Shown here piece by piece: positions 35,100 through 47,732 of a DNA stretch of 64,000 bases (positions are counted from its first letter, which is position 1; every line of letters starts with the position of its first letter). This stretch comes from Mangifera indica (lineage: Eukaryota > Streptophyta > Magnoliopsida > Sapindales > Anacardiaceae). The translations under genes were made by a program, and so were the position numbers. The stretch is from contig NC_058147.1 in assembly GCF_011075055.1 (NCBI RefSeq), forward strand, positions 9,858,001-9,922,000, read 5' to 3'. The notes beneath the pieces were generated by a model. It saw only the letters and a list, made by a program, of their open reading frames with translations, was not told where the DNA came from and did no database searches.

Positions 35100-36630
35100 C
35101 TTGTTAAATCTTTTGGATTGCGTAGACTGTAATTGATAAGTATTGAGCTTATATATTGTACTGGTGACACAACATTAAAACCATGAATTCAAGTTTAGTT
35201 TATATTTGAACTTGTATCCTGAAATTCTTGGGTTTTCATTGTATACGCATTATTTTTAGCTCAACAAGATTGTAATGTCACACAAGTTAGAGATTGGCTT
35301 CCTCACACGAGCAATCATTTTTGGCGCTAAGAGAGTGAGTAAAGATGAGACATTATCCTTGAGAAAAGTGACACTAAGATAGCGTACCAATGAGAGACAA
35401 ATTTTTCAAGAAAAGATTTATCGAAGTTAAAATGTCACCTTGATGATCGATCAAAATAAGGTCATGAATAGATACATTTGAAAATGATCAATTTGAATTC
35501 TCCATGTCCAAACAACTTATGAATGTCAGATGTGAGTTTTTAATATGGATAAATACCTGCAAGTGTGAAGATGATTAAGAACTCATGTTAGGTGCTAGGT
35601 GTAGCGACTAAACTAAGATCTGTATAGTGTTGCAAATGACATTTAAGAAAATACATGTTGTAGCCATGATTCATACCATATGTGTATAATTAAGAGGACC
35701 AGTTAAAGTAGTGAGTGGATGAATCTCTGCTCCCTCACTACTTGAGACTTTATAAGGATTACCTCATACTGGTATCCCTTGACTTTTTGTCGTTATTCAA
35801 TTTTTACTCTTAGTGTTGCTATCTTAGCTTAACACCTATAACCACATACGATTCGGTCTATGGAACATGACCAGAAAAGTAACTAAGTTTAAATTAAGAA
35901 TTTTGAGTAGAAAATGAATACTTCTATATATATACATATATTACGTGTGTCCACTGGATGGTCAATCATATCACTCATATGGGAGAATGAACTTGATCAT
36001 GGATACATATGAAGTAACACAATGATAAATGAAGGATTAAAAGGAGCTAGTGTTATTAAGTAAGTCTGAAGTGTTGTGAGTCTAATATTTTATTTTGTTT
36101 TATTCGGGTTGAAGTGGTTATATTATTCCTAATATATGCATAGTATTTAGCTCTCAAGTACAGGTAGCTTACGAGGTCGCACGACATATTTGTAAATATG
36201 AAAGTACTACTATATAGGATTTCTGTGGCTATATATTTGGTTTGGATCTTTTATCATGTGTGAGTGAGAGATATTAGGTTTAGGTCCATCTATGATAGGT
36301 TAACCTGATCTAGTTTAATTTAACTGTCTGCCAAAGGTATTTATTAGAAAGGAGTTGGAAGGCAGTTGGACACTTATAAGTTGTCCAAAAACGGCCTCCT
36401 CCCAATAATAATAATAATATGCATTATTTTAATAACATAAGAGAATTGCTTCTTCTCTTGGGAAACCAAAAAAAGGCACATAGAGATCAAGTCTCCCAAA
36501 GAAAAGTAGTATGTGGGCAAATGGTGTTGTGGGAATGACTAACGTTAACATCTTACATTGTTTTCAAATGGATTTCGTCACAAACTCAAAGTCAAATACA
36601 TGTATTTATGTTTACTATAATTTACAAAAT
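35100..36630. other. AT-rich DNA, no gene
   Basis: No open frame of note. The stretch 36330-36400, with CAGTTGGACACTTATAAGTTGTCC-type palindromic phrases, resembles plant LTR promoter regions but no element could be delimited. Confidence 0.3.
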
Positions 36631-37610
36631 TCAATTGGGCATGTTTAATTATTTCCAACAAGCAACTAATAATTTAGACACAAATGAATATATTTAGCAA
36701 CTAAAATATTTAAACACCATTGAATGTTATTAGCAACTAAAAATATTAGTCATAGATGAATGTTGGTCACAACTAAAAAAATTAGACGCAAATGAATATT
36801 ATTAGCAACTGAAAATATTAATCGCAAATGATTTTCGTTAACAGCTAAAAAAATTAGACACAAATAAATGTAATTAACAACTACACAAATTAGTCACAGA
36901 TGAATTTCGTTTGTTACTAAAAAAATTAGATACAAATAAATGTCATTAGCAACTAAAACATTTAGTCGTAGATGAAATATTATTAGCAATTAAAATATTT
37001 AGTCACAAATAAATATTGTTAACAACTAAATCAATTTACACGTTAAATATTATTTCATTTGCGAAAAAATAATTACTTTTAAAAAGTATTCTTCAAAATT
37101 TTGTTTTATTATTTCATAATTATTTTATATTAAATAAAATAATACTTTTTGCAACTAAAAATATTAGACATTAATAATTTTGTTCTGACAGTATTTATTT
37201 CAATTTTCCTAATTTTATATATACTAGAAAAAATATTCAATATCACAATTATTTGAATAATATCATAATACATAACTCTTTCACTATATATAAAAAACAC
37301 ATGCATCTTTATAGAAGAAAATATGTATTTTAATTGCTAAATAACCATATAAATATATCTCTTTTGATATAAAACCAACACTTTCATATATGCATAACCA
37401 AAAAACCAAAATATTCTCCCACATATTCAACCTAAGATACTTAAACAACTCATATGTTTCTAAAAAGAATGTGTTTTATAGCTAAACAATAAGAAACACA
37501 TATTTATAGCTAGACAACTAAAAAGTGCACATGCACGTGTCAATCCTTAAAAGGCTAAAAATTAAAATTTCACAAAGACCTCAATTAGATGGACAATTAT
37601 GAGGTTGAGA

Positions 37611-37765
37611 TGAATTTGTTACACCTTGATGTTAAACTTCTCAACAAATTCGTCATATTATTTTGTTGTTCTTCAAGTTCTTTAATTTTGGCTTCCTGTT
37701 CTTCCACCTTATGTCTCAACTCTATTGTTTCTTCTTATGCATAATGTTGAGAAGGACAAAATGCA
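37611..37765 (-). pseudogene. Coiled-coil protein fragment
   Basis: About 45 codons on the minus strand, starting after a stop: a heptad-like Glu/Lys-rich helix (KVEEQEAKIKELEEQQNNMT) followed by LLRSLTSRCNKFIST and a stop. It resembles the helical tails of plant En/Spm-associated proteins, but the match is by character only. Confidence 0.35.
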
Positions 37766-38879
37766 AAATTTTTGTTAAATATTATCTAGATCTTTACCTA
37801 ATTTCAGGTAACAAAATCAAGCAACTTTAACAAAAGACTAGATTTTGATCAGCAACTATAACAAAATCAAACAATTTCTTTTGTCTAGCCATATTCGTTT
37901 TCTAATGTTTATAATTTTATAGTTTAGCTTTGTCTAGCTAGATGATATAATACATATTATGAGTATTCTATTTCCATGGATCACTCATAGAAATCCCATC
38001 AGTCCAACTACATTAAGACAATTTGGTATTTTATTTTTTATTATAGTATATCATTGTCAAATATATTATTGTTCACATGACAGTCTTATCCCTATATGCA
38101 ATCTTATGTCTATTTCTATGGATCACTCCCAGAAACATTATTTATTGAAAAAAGATAGTCAAATCAAGAAATCAAGAAATTTGTCTTGTTGATTGCCTAA
38201 GGTTTAGCAAGATACCAAGTTATGATCAAAATGAATACATTGAGATAAAATATGCATACAATCTAAGAAAGATTTATATTATAAAAAGTTTGATTTCATA
38301 ATAGTTGAAATATTTGATTTACGAATGATTTTGAAAAAAATTGAAAATCAAAATCCGCAACACTAATATTTTAGTAATTAGATCAAAAGAAATACAAATA
38401 ACATATCATTCAAATCATAATGATAAAAAAATAAAGATGTTCAAATACATAATATTCTCGTATAAAAAATTTTTATCAAATAAAATTTATATAATCAACG
38501 TAATTAAGTCTCACCAATTGTTATAAAAATTTATTAAAGACTACCAAGTGAAAAAAACATGAAAGTAATTAAGTTTAAAACCATCATAATTTATGCAACC
38601 AACAATTATAGAAAATAATTATCAATAAATCTAGGGTTTCAATTAATATTCTAAGGTTTATCAAATTTAATCAAGTGCAAAACCCTAAACGGCTAATAAT
38701 CCTTAAGGTGGGGTGAAAATGATTATTTGAAAACTTTGACCAAATCAAGACTTTTGAACAAATTTATAAATAAGTTTAACCAAATATATAAATGTAAAAT
38801 TTTTCAAACAAATATTTAATTAAAATTAATCACTTAAGCAATTTTAACAAGAGTAATCAAACAAAATCAGTATTCAACA

Positions 38880-39720
38880 AATTATCACAGCACACATATA
38901 TAGAACTGAAGGTAAAGAGAAAGAGATAGAAATGTTTAATAGTTTATAGTGGTTCAGAATTTTCTCTTTTAAACCTCCTACGTCCACTTCTTCAAATAAT
39001 CCGGTTGAAATTTTACTCGTAAAAATATCATCTTTTTACAATAGTACTTCAAGATTTCGTCCAACACAATAGTTTATTCGAGATTTCACCCAAGTGTTTG
39101 AATATAGAAAATAATATTTGTGAATGCCTCTATAAAGCCAATACAAGAAAATGAGCAAAAATGTTGGTCTCAAGAATTTTAAGTTATGAACTTATGTGAA
39201 AAATTAAAGAAGAAATGAGTTTAAGTTTTTTACATTATATTATCTAACCTATTCTCCGTCTAAGACTCTTTAATTTATAGTCTTGGATGGTTGGAATGGC
39301 TTAAATGACCTTTGGTTAAGATAATATATCTGTTAAGCTTCGATAAAGATGTTTTGACTATGAAAACACGATAGGACAGACGTCCTTTTTTTAGGGATGA
39401 GCATCCTTTTACACATTCTAACTTCCGTGGCTTTGAAATAGTCATCCAAGGGTTGAATTCTTGAAACACACCACTTGAGGGATGGGAGTCCCTTTTTGCA
39501 CCCTCAAAAATCAATTCTAGAAACTTCAAACAGGAAGAGACTAGCAAGGGACTACTAGAGGAATAGACATCCTTTTTTTGGGGATGAGTGTCCTTGTTCA
39601 TTTGGCAAAAATTCTCAAAAGTTATAGACTTGTAAAGACTGTCATGGGATGAGCAAAGGAACTGATGTCCCATAGGGGCCAGGAATTCTATGTCTGAAAA
39701 GATAAAAAACAAACATTTTA
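38880..39720 (-). repeat. LTR-like remnant
   Basis: The GTGGTTCAGAATTTT...CCTCCTACGTCCAC phrase near 38950-38990 and the repeated GGGATGAGCATCC / GGGATGAGTGTCC phrases (39395, 39578, 39645) are common in plant retroelement LTRs. The 145-codon open frame at 39712-39275 covers these phrases and is most likely accidental. No partner LTR is present. Confidence 0.35.
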
Positions 39721-41544
39721 CCTATCTTTTGGTCATAAGAATTTTATATCATGGAATTAATTAGCTCAATAAATATAAATTAATAATTTTAAACTTAGTT
39801 TTGGAATAATTAAAACACTTAAAAGGTCCAACATCAAATATTATAGCTAATTTATAAAATATAAAGATATTATAATGAAATAACAATAGAATTGAGAAAA
39901 TAAGAAGGTATTAATTAAAGTGAATGAGATTTATCAACCTAATTGAGGAGGAGCGTTAAAGAGGTACAAAAAGAGAAAAATTTCAAAGGTTGAGACGGAA
40001 GGCATGAGACTGCGTGGCAAAACAATAATTATGCAGAAGGCTGCGCGACAAGAATGGCTTAAACGTAAAAAATGAGACCCCTATACTATTTACTTTTTAA
40101 TATAATAATATATTATATTAAATTCTTAGTATGTTTATTAATAATATTACTATATTATATTCTATTTATTGATTTTACTAATAATATTATATTAATTAAT
40201 ATTTTATTTAATATTAAATCGAATTTAAGTTTAATTTGAACTAGTGAGAGATGAATACTATTATTAAATTTGGATAAATAATATTATCAAATAAATGAAC
40301 ATATCTTAAATTCAATTTAAATTAAACCTAAGACTAATTCAAATATAATTGATTCAATTCTAGACTCTAAAAATATATCAATTATTATGAAAGAAAATAA
40401 TAATAATAAAATGGTTCTTTAATCCCTTAAATATAAATATAATTAGAACATAAACAATATATTCACATGATTTTATATTGACCAAATACATATTAATAGT
40501 TCAATACCAACAAACATTCATCTTTTAATTTTCTTCCCTAACTATACTTTGCTAAAACTAAATTGTGTTTTTAAGTTTTATTGTATTTTACTTTTTATTT
40601 TTAAAAAAATGGTGTTTTAATACTTTAACTATTAATATAATTAGAATATAAAAATATATTAACATAATTTTATATTGAAAATTTAATAATCAAATACATA
40701 TTAATAATTCAAATAAACCATATTTTACAATTGAAGTTATATTTGTTGAACAAATTTATTTACAATTAAAATTTTAGTTATTAAAATAGAAATTATTTAT
40801 AAAATAACCAAAATGATGAAATTATTTTGCATCTAAATATTTAGTTGTTAAAACAAAATTATTTACAACTAAAAAATTACTTGCAGAACATTAAATCTAC
40901 CACTATTTTGCAGCTAAACACTTACTTGCAAAAACATAATTATTTACAACTAAAAATTTTAGTTACTAAAATAACCAAAAAGATGAAAATATTTTGTAAT
41001 TAAACACTTAATTTTCAAAATAAATTAGTCGTAAAACATTAAATTTATCTTTATTTTGTAGCTAAATGTTAGTTGCTAAAACATAATTATTTTATAATTA
41101 AAAAATTAGTTGTAGAAACTTAATTTTAGTAGTTTATTGTTTCCATCCACTGGAAAAGTGAGGTTGTAAAAATGAAATCATTATTTTGTAACTAAATTCA
41201 TTTTAGTTACTATAAATCAATTTTTGCAACTATTTATAATTAATGGTAAAAAAATTTATTGCTAATTATATATTTTTTAAGTGAATTTTTTTTTCTTATA
41301 TCTTTAAATTCCAACATTCGGTGTAGCCCATTTACCTTATAGCAGAAGCTTTTGTTGCTCCAGACCTTGATCTGTATATTTAAACCGAAATTCAATTATT
41401 GCCAGCTGCGAAAAGTTAGGAGTAAGCCCATTTCACTGGTTAGGCAAAGGAAAAAAGAAACAGTTATTACCTTGTTCATATTATACTTCTACAAATCTTC
41501 ATTTCATAAACTCAAAAAATTTTCTGTCATCTCCATTTCATGAT

Positions 41545-41890
41545 TTGGGGAATTGTTTTGCCTGTTCTATTCTTGTATTTAAACTTCTTGAGCCTCCTAC
41601 AAGTTAAGATAATAAGTGAAACGATATCTCCTTGATAGCCACTTGGTGAATATAAATCTAGTTATACTGCGACTTTAATGTGCTTGAATTGAGGCTAGGC
41701 CAGTCAGGTAACAAGACTTCGACAAATGTAAACACGTTAAAAACTTTTGGGAGCTACAATTACTAAAACTCAGGATGAATACGGCTCATGCAACAGTGAT
41801 AAAGCAATCAAGCATATATGTGACAGTAATTTTTATTTTTACCTCTTCTTCAGCTTTTGCTTGAAGGTTGACAACAACTTACAGGAGAAT
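41545..41890 (-). repeat. Downstream-flank segment, inverse copy of 30640-31005
   Basis: It matches 30640-31005 in inverse orientation (see that entry). It directly adjoins the 3' end of the third TNL fragment, showing that it belongs to the flank of this TNL family. Confidence 0.7.
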
Positions 41891-42135
41891 AACAACAAAT
41901 AAAAATAAATAAATTAAACATTGATACGTATTCTTCTTACCAGAGAATATCATTCAATTTCTGCACTTACTGAATATGAAAGAACAAGTCAAAGAAATTA
42001 AGAGCTAAATAAGATGGATTAGGGTCAGAACTTGAGATCCAAATTAACCAATACATTCATAAAACTGAAAGTAGTACAAGATATAGGCTTCGCCCCTCAT
42101 TACAAATTTGAATAGTTTAGGTTATGGTTAATCTT

Positions 42136-43190
42136 CATCATAAAATTACGCGGTGACATCCTTTCAGTTTTACCCCATCGTTGTCAGCAGGGCTCAGCAT
42201 AGTTGTTCCTCTCACATCCCTTGTTGATCCGATTTTAATATTGAGGATTTCATTCAAATCAGAACTAAATCTACTATATTCATTGGTGCTTGGGTTGAAA
42301 TCATTTGTACTTGGATTGAACTCTTCCACTTCTTTCTCATGTTGTGGCTGATGCAACCCAGAACTTCCCTCATCAGAAATTCATAATTTAGTGAAACAAA
42401 AAAGAAAAAATCAAGATCAAACAATTAATTTATGAATAAATCAATGCAAATTCATATGTATCAGTTAAAGATAAAACCTATTTTAGTCTATATATAAGAT
42501 CATATTATAAAGAAACCATTACTTTAATCATTGGCAGTAAAGAAGTTACATATCTTATTTAATTACCTTGAGCTAGATTCACCTTTAAAGAAATTTGAAG
42601 ATTTAAATCCCATGGAGTATGCTTGCTCATGCTCTTCATCGATTATGGAACATCTTATGGTAGCAGGAAAAATAAAGCATATTTAGTATATAATATAACT
42701 TTACTAGAGAACATATTTTTTTTGAAAAAATAAACCAATACCCAGTTATAGTAAATAAAGAAGGTATAGATCTTCAATTACCTTGAGGTAGATTCACCTT
42801 TAAAAAAACTTGAAGATCCAAATCGCTTGGAGACAGAATATGCTTCATCTTTCACTTCCTCGTCATCAACGATGGAACATCTTGATCTTTTCACAGGTTC
42901 GTTAAATTCTTGAGTGAACACCAAACGGACCCCGCACTTCTTTATGTTTTTTACCCCAGGTTGGGTTAATTTGGCTCAGGTTTGAAAGTGATAATGGCCT
43001 CCATGTCACAGGAGAATTCAAAAACTTCACATGTATTGCAATTGTATCCCAGTATTACATGATCCGACTTAATATTTGTCGGTCCAATGGAAAGCAGTTT
43101 TTTATCAAATTTCATGTATTCATTTAGGCATTTCACCAGAAACTCATACCCAACATTCAAGAACTTACCCAAATCTAGACAGCCTTCTGA
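42136..43190 (-). pseudogene. TNL-3: 3'-exon fragment of a third TNL
   Basis: The minus strand starts inside the C-JID exon (LNVGYEFLVKCLNEYMKF, SDHVILGYNCNTCEVFEF) and continues to exon 6 (about 42654-42568) and exon 7 (about 42360-42138, with EEFNPSTNDFNPSTN), all homologous to TNL-1 exons 5-7. A small deletion after TFKPEPN gives a frameshift and stop. The 5' side is fused at about 43177 to the downstream flank of TNL-2 rather than to its own exon start. The tail reads GCHRVIL, so the CaaX box of TNL-1 (GCGCVIL) is lost here by a Cys-to-Arg type change. No TIR, NB-ARC or LRR remains. Confidence 0.8.
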
Positions 43191-43880
43191 ATCCAAACTC
43201 AAACTCATCGTGTGGCTGTTAATTATGGATAATGGGTTTTCCATTTAAGCATGATATATTAGCACATTTTAATGAGCAATACTACAAATATCTATTTTGA
43301 ATATATAAATAAGTAAACTTATATATAAATAGGTAAACTTATTATGTATCATTATATGACTGAACATTACTTTATCCTTATTTCAAAATTACTCATTTAT
43401 ATAATGATACATATAAAGTGTATACCGATTTATGTATTCAAAGTAGTTACACATTATTGTATCTTAATAGTTTTACACCAAACAGTCATATTGATCAAAT
43501 AAAATTCAGTTTTTCTGTTTGACTGGAAAAAGTGTGATAAATTATTCTCAAAACAACTTACTGTGTTTGCAAATATAAATAATATATACTTTAAACATTT
43601 TTTTAACTATATATAAATGTAATCTAACAAATAACAAATCAGACGTAGTTAAATAAATAACGAACAATAAAAAAGAAAACATTGATACATCTGATTCTTA
43701 GCAGAAATATCATCAGTTTCTGCACTTACTGAATATTAAGGAACAAGACATAAAAATTGAGAACAAAAAACTTACCAATATATTCATAAAACTGAAAGTA
43801 ATACAAGGTACAGGCTTCGCTCTCCATTAGAATTTGATTTCTTTAGGTTGTGGTTAATCTTCATCATAAAATTACGCAGC
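43177..43880 (-). other. Severed last codons and 3' flank of TNL-2
   Basis: Reading the minus strand from 43880: the codons for the CaaX end (GCTGCGTAATTTTATGA), the stop and the following 3' UTR match TNL-1 20909-21010 almost base for base, then the match continues to 43177 (TNL-1 21575). This is the true end of TNL-2, cut off from the rest by the chromovirus at 43886-49552. Confidence 0.85.
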
Positions 43881-43885
43881 CACAT

Positions 43886-44438
43886 TGATACGACCCTCCT
43901 ACAATTCTTGAACTATAGGCTGGCCATAAATAAAGCCACTCTTCGAGCGAGTGTCAGCTCCGATTAAAAAGATTGAGAAGAAAAAGTTGGAGAGGAAGGA
44001 AAGGTAGAAAGAAGGAGAATATGGAGAGCAATATTATTCTCTGTTATTTTCTGAAATACAAAAGCCAGATATATATGTATGATTCCACTCCTAAGATAAC
44101 TACTATGACAACCAATCATGATAAATACAAAAACAAGATATATATGACTCCACTAACATGATAATGTCAAACTAAATTAGATAAAACTTACTAATTATAT
44201 TTGCTCTCATCCATACTAGATAAATCTATTTCATCTAATAAAATCATTGAGCCACATAGGTGGCTTCCTAGTCCTTTTTGGATAATTGTTGGATGGCACT
44301 TGTTGGATCCCTTCCTGGACATCAATATTGGACTGGTCCTCATTATTTAGCTTTTGTTATTCTTGCACCTGCCATTCATCTTCTGTATTCTGTTGCTTTT
44401 GTTCCGCTTGCCCCAAGTGTATAACTTTGGTTGTATCA
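43886..44438 (-). repeat. 3' LTR of chromovirus
   Basis: 553 bp; begins TGATACAACC on the minus strand at 44438 and ends GGTCGTATCA at 43886. Adjoins the severed last codons of TNL-2 with target duplication CACAT. Confidence 0.95.
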
Positions 44439-44444
44439 TTCCCT

Positions 44445-47400
44445 ACTCCTTCAAAGATCACCTTGTCCTCAAGGTGATAGTTGGGGTAAAGCTTACAAAA
44501 TTCATCAAGGTTTTCCCAAGTTGAGTCCTCTGGAGTGCTATCAGCCCACTGCACCAAGACTTGATGCACCTCCTTGCCTTGGCGAAGAATGGTACGTGTT
44601 GCATATATAGCAATCAGTAATGATAGTGGCCTGTTACCCTTACTCAGTGGAGGCAATGGAAGAGAGTCTATAGCGGCAATACCTTGATATGGCTTCAATG
44701 CAGATATGTGAAACACCGGATGGATTTTACTCCCACTCGGCAATGCCACTTTGTACTCCACTGGACCTATATGTTCCACCACTGGAAAAAGACCATAGTA
44801 ACGTTTCGCCAGCTTTTACGAAGGTCGTTGAGCTACAGTAGTTTGTCTATAAGGCTGGAGACGTATAAGGACTTTATCACCAATTTCAAGTTGGACATCT
44901 CGTCTATGAGCATTAGCCTTCTGTGTCATGCGATTTTGAGCTTGTCGCAAATTGTCTTTTAAAAAGCGTAACAACTCATCTCGTTCCAATAAAACTTCAT
45001 CAAGTGTTTGGATTGAGGTAAAGCTCTTCGAATAGACAGGTATGGATGGAGGACGCCTACCATACAATGCTTGGAATGGTGACATTTTCAGGCTACTATG
45101 GTAGCTGGAATTATAGCAGAATTTCGCCCAGCCAAGTAGAGAAGACCATATATTAAGCTTGTCTTGGGTGAAAGCTCTCAAATATTGCTCAAGCCCCCGA
45201 TTCACAACCTTTGATTGCTCATCAATTTATGGATGATAAGACGAGCTGTGATGTAGAGTGGTGCCACTGAGTTCAAAAAATTTTTTCCAAAAATTGCTCA
45301 AGAAGATGGGGTCACGATCTGATATAATAGAGCTAGGAAAACCATGAAGTTTTACCACTATATCAGCAAATAATTCGGCAACTTTCATGGCTGTGAATTT
45401 AGTAGGTAGTGGACCGAAATGGGCTGATTTTGTTAGGCGATAAACCACCACCAGAATGGCCCCAAACCCGTGTGACGGCGGAAGGCCGATGATAAAATCC
45501 ATAGTCACCTCATCCTAATCCAAAGCTGGAATTGGTAATGGCTGAATGTAACCTGCTGGGGGTTGGATAAAGTTTTTAATCTGTTGACAAATTAATCAAT
45601 TAAAGACAAACTTCTCCACATCAGTCCGCATACGAGGCCAAAAGAAATTAGTTGACAAGCGTGTCAACGTTCGTTTAATACCTGTGTGCCCTCCAAGTAG
45701 AGTATCATGAAATTCTTTCAATAAAATATATTTCAAAGTAGAATTTGGACTGATATATAAACGGTTATTGTAAAGGAGGAAGCCATCATTAACTGAGTAA
45801 GAACGAGATAATGCACCTTCCGAGAGCTATTTGTGTAATTGCACTAAATCTGGTAAAGTTTTATTTTCCTCACGCAATGCATTTAGTAATTCGAATGACG
45901 GCTTTGTGACCAAGGAGAAGTAAGCAGCTATCACGTTTGCATGAGAATGAAAAAAGTGACGCGTCAACTGCTTACTTCTCCTTGGTCACTTTTTTCACTT
46001 TTGAATGTACACCTGTTGGTTAGGGGTTTGAATAACCTGTTGCAAAAGCTCTTTAATGCTTTTGTGGTCTGTGCGAACGATAAAAAACCTGCCAAGAAGA
46101 TATTGCCTCCATTTTTGAACTACTTTTGAAATTGCATGTAACTCTTTAAGATATGTCGAGGCGGCTTGCATTTTTGGTCCTAACTTCTTGCTGAAATACG
46201 ATATTGGGTGCTCAGCTTGCATCAAAACAGCTCCAATCCCTACATTACAAGCGTTAGTCTCAATAACAAACTCAAGAGAAAAGTCTGGTAATTATAAAAC
46301 CAATGCTTTAACCATGGCGCGCTTCAAGGCTGTAAAACTATCAGTAGTTTCTTGTGTCTAGGAAAAGAAATCTTTGCATAACAAATAAGTGAGGAGAGCT
46401 GCTATAGTAGCATACCCCTAAATGAAACGTCGATAGTACCCGGTGAGACCTAAAAATCCCCTTAATTGTTTTACAGTTTTTGGAATAGGTCATCTTATTT
46501 ACAAGGATTTCATCGACTTGATAGCACTGCACCATTGCTTTAATCTTTTGAGGATCTGGTTGCACTCTACGAGCTGAAACCACATGGCCCAAGTAATCAA
46601 TAGTGTCTTGGCAGAATAGGCATTTAGATAGCTTAACAAAAAACTAATTGGAATTCAAACTTTCTAAAACTTGTTCCAAATGCCAAACATGGTCCTGTAG
46701 AGAAGTGTTATAGACCAATATATCGTCGAAAAAGACGATCACAAATTTGCACAAAAATAGAGCAAAATTTTGGTTCATGGTTGCTTAGAATGTTGACGAT
46801 CTATTAGTAAGACCAAATGGCATAACAAGGAACTCGTAGTGCCATTCGTGAGTTCAAAAGTCTGTCTTGTAAGTGTCACGTTTATGCACACGAATTTGAT
46901 GGTATCCAGCCCTTAAATCCAACTTACTAAAAATCGAAGCACCCTCAAGTTCATTAAGTAGCTCATCAATCGTTGGGATGGGAAATTTATCCTTTATTGT
47001 TACAACACTCAAAGCTCGATAATCAACACAAAATCTGCAACTGTTGTCTTTTTTCTTAACCAACAGTACTGGAGATGAGAAAGGACTTTGTCTCAGCTTG
47101 ATTATCCCTTGATCCAACATTTCACTAATAAGCTTCTCCATTTCAGTTTTCTGAAAATGAGGATAACAATAAAGACGAACATTAATCGGTTTAGTAGTTG
47201 GATTTAGGTGAATTTTATGGTCTATGGTTCGATGGGGTCAGAGGCCAGATGGTGGAAAAAATAAATTTTGGTATTGATAAAGAATTGTTTTGATGTGGTC
47301 TGGGAAAGAGTTAATGGCTTCCACTACCTGCATTTTTAGCTTCATTAGGTTATCATAATTTTCCTCCATTGGCAGCGAGTTTAATTCAAAAAGACTATGA

Positions 47401-47726
47401 ACATGGGAGCTTTACATCAGAGCTTGAAATTGATGAAGAGTTATCAAGTTTGGTGTGTTGGCCAAATCTCCTCGAAGCAGTACTTGTTTTCCCTCCCACA
47501 TGAATTCCATGAAAAGGGTTGAATAATCATGGAATACTCTACCAAGCTGTTGTAACCATTGGATCCCAAGAACCACATCTGATCCTTCAATTTGTAATAC
47601 AAACAAGTCTAACACGAATGTATTTCCCTGAAGTGTCAAAGGAACCTTTGGACAATAGAATTGGCACATCAAATAATCTCCACTACTAATGTAAACTCTA
47701 GAATTTGTTATAGGCAAAATGCTCAA
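44445..47726 (-). pseudogene. Chromovirus pol (PR-RT-RH-INT-chromodomain), broken
   Basis: In order on the minus strand: protease end (SDVVLGIQWLQQLG, 47726-47412), RT ([32 protein letters not shown], and a later FFDDILVYN with the YxDD changed), RNase H (QAEHPISYFSKKLG, VRTDHKSIKELL), integrase with Asp in MTMDFIIGLP, Asp in SSIISDRDPIF and Glu in NRGLEQYLRAF, GPVEYKVALP, then the chromodomain (VLVQWADSTPEDSTWENLD). In-frame stops separate every block and an inverted repeat at 45906-45996 disrupts the stretch between RNase H and integrase. It is not expected to be autonomous. Confidence 0.9.
45906..45996. repeat. Nested perfect inverted repeats in pol
   Basis: 45906-45927 (GTGACCAAGGAGAAGTAAGC...) is the exact reverse complement of 45968-45989, and 45949-45960 (GAAAAAAGTGAC) of 45985-45996. 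Such an overlapping palindromic structure is not part of a normal pol gene and looks like a template-switch product. Confidence 0.85.
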
Positions 47727-47732
47727 TCAGAG

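Larger units (their letters stand above)
36640..41283 (-). mobile_element. Possible CACTA-like remnant with subterminal repeats
   Basis: Short AGCAACTAAAATATTTAG-type motifs are repeated many times at 36640-37060 and 40700-41270, resembling the subterminal repeats of CACTA (En/Spm) elements. The right edge read inward is CACTTAAAAAATAT (41283), close to a CACTA terminus. The minus strand at 37765-37611 encodes a coiled coil (IELRHKVEEQEAKIKELEEQ), of the sort found in proteins of such elements. A clear left terminus and 3-bp target duplication were not found, and no transposase is recognisable. Confidence 0.35.

Noticed and set aside
39275..39712. 145-codon minus-strand open frame as a gene
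   Set aside because: Made of repeated GGGATGAG-type LTR phrases and without any recognisable domain.
37213..41283. CACTA element starting at TACTAGAAAAAATAT (37213)
   Set aside because: The left terminus would exclude the subterminal repeats at 36640-37060 and has T instead of C first; left as an unresolved remnant.
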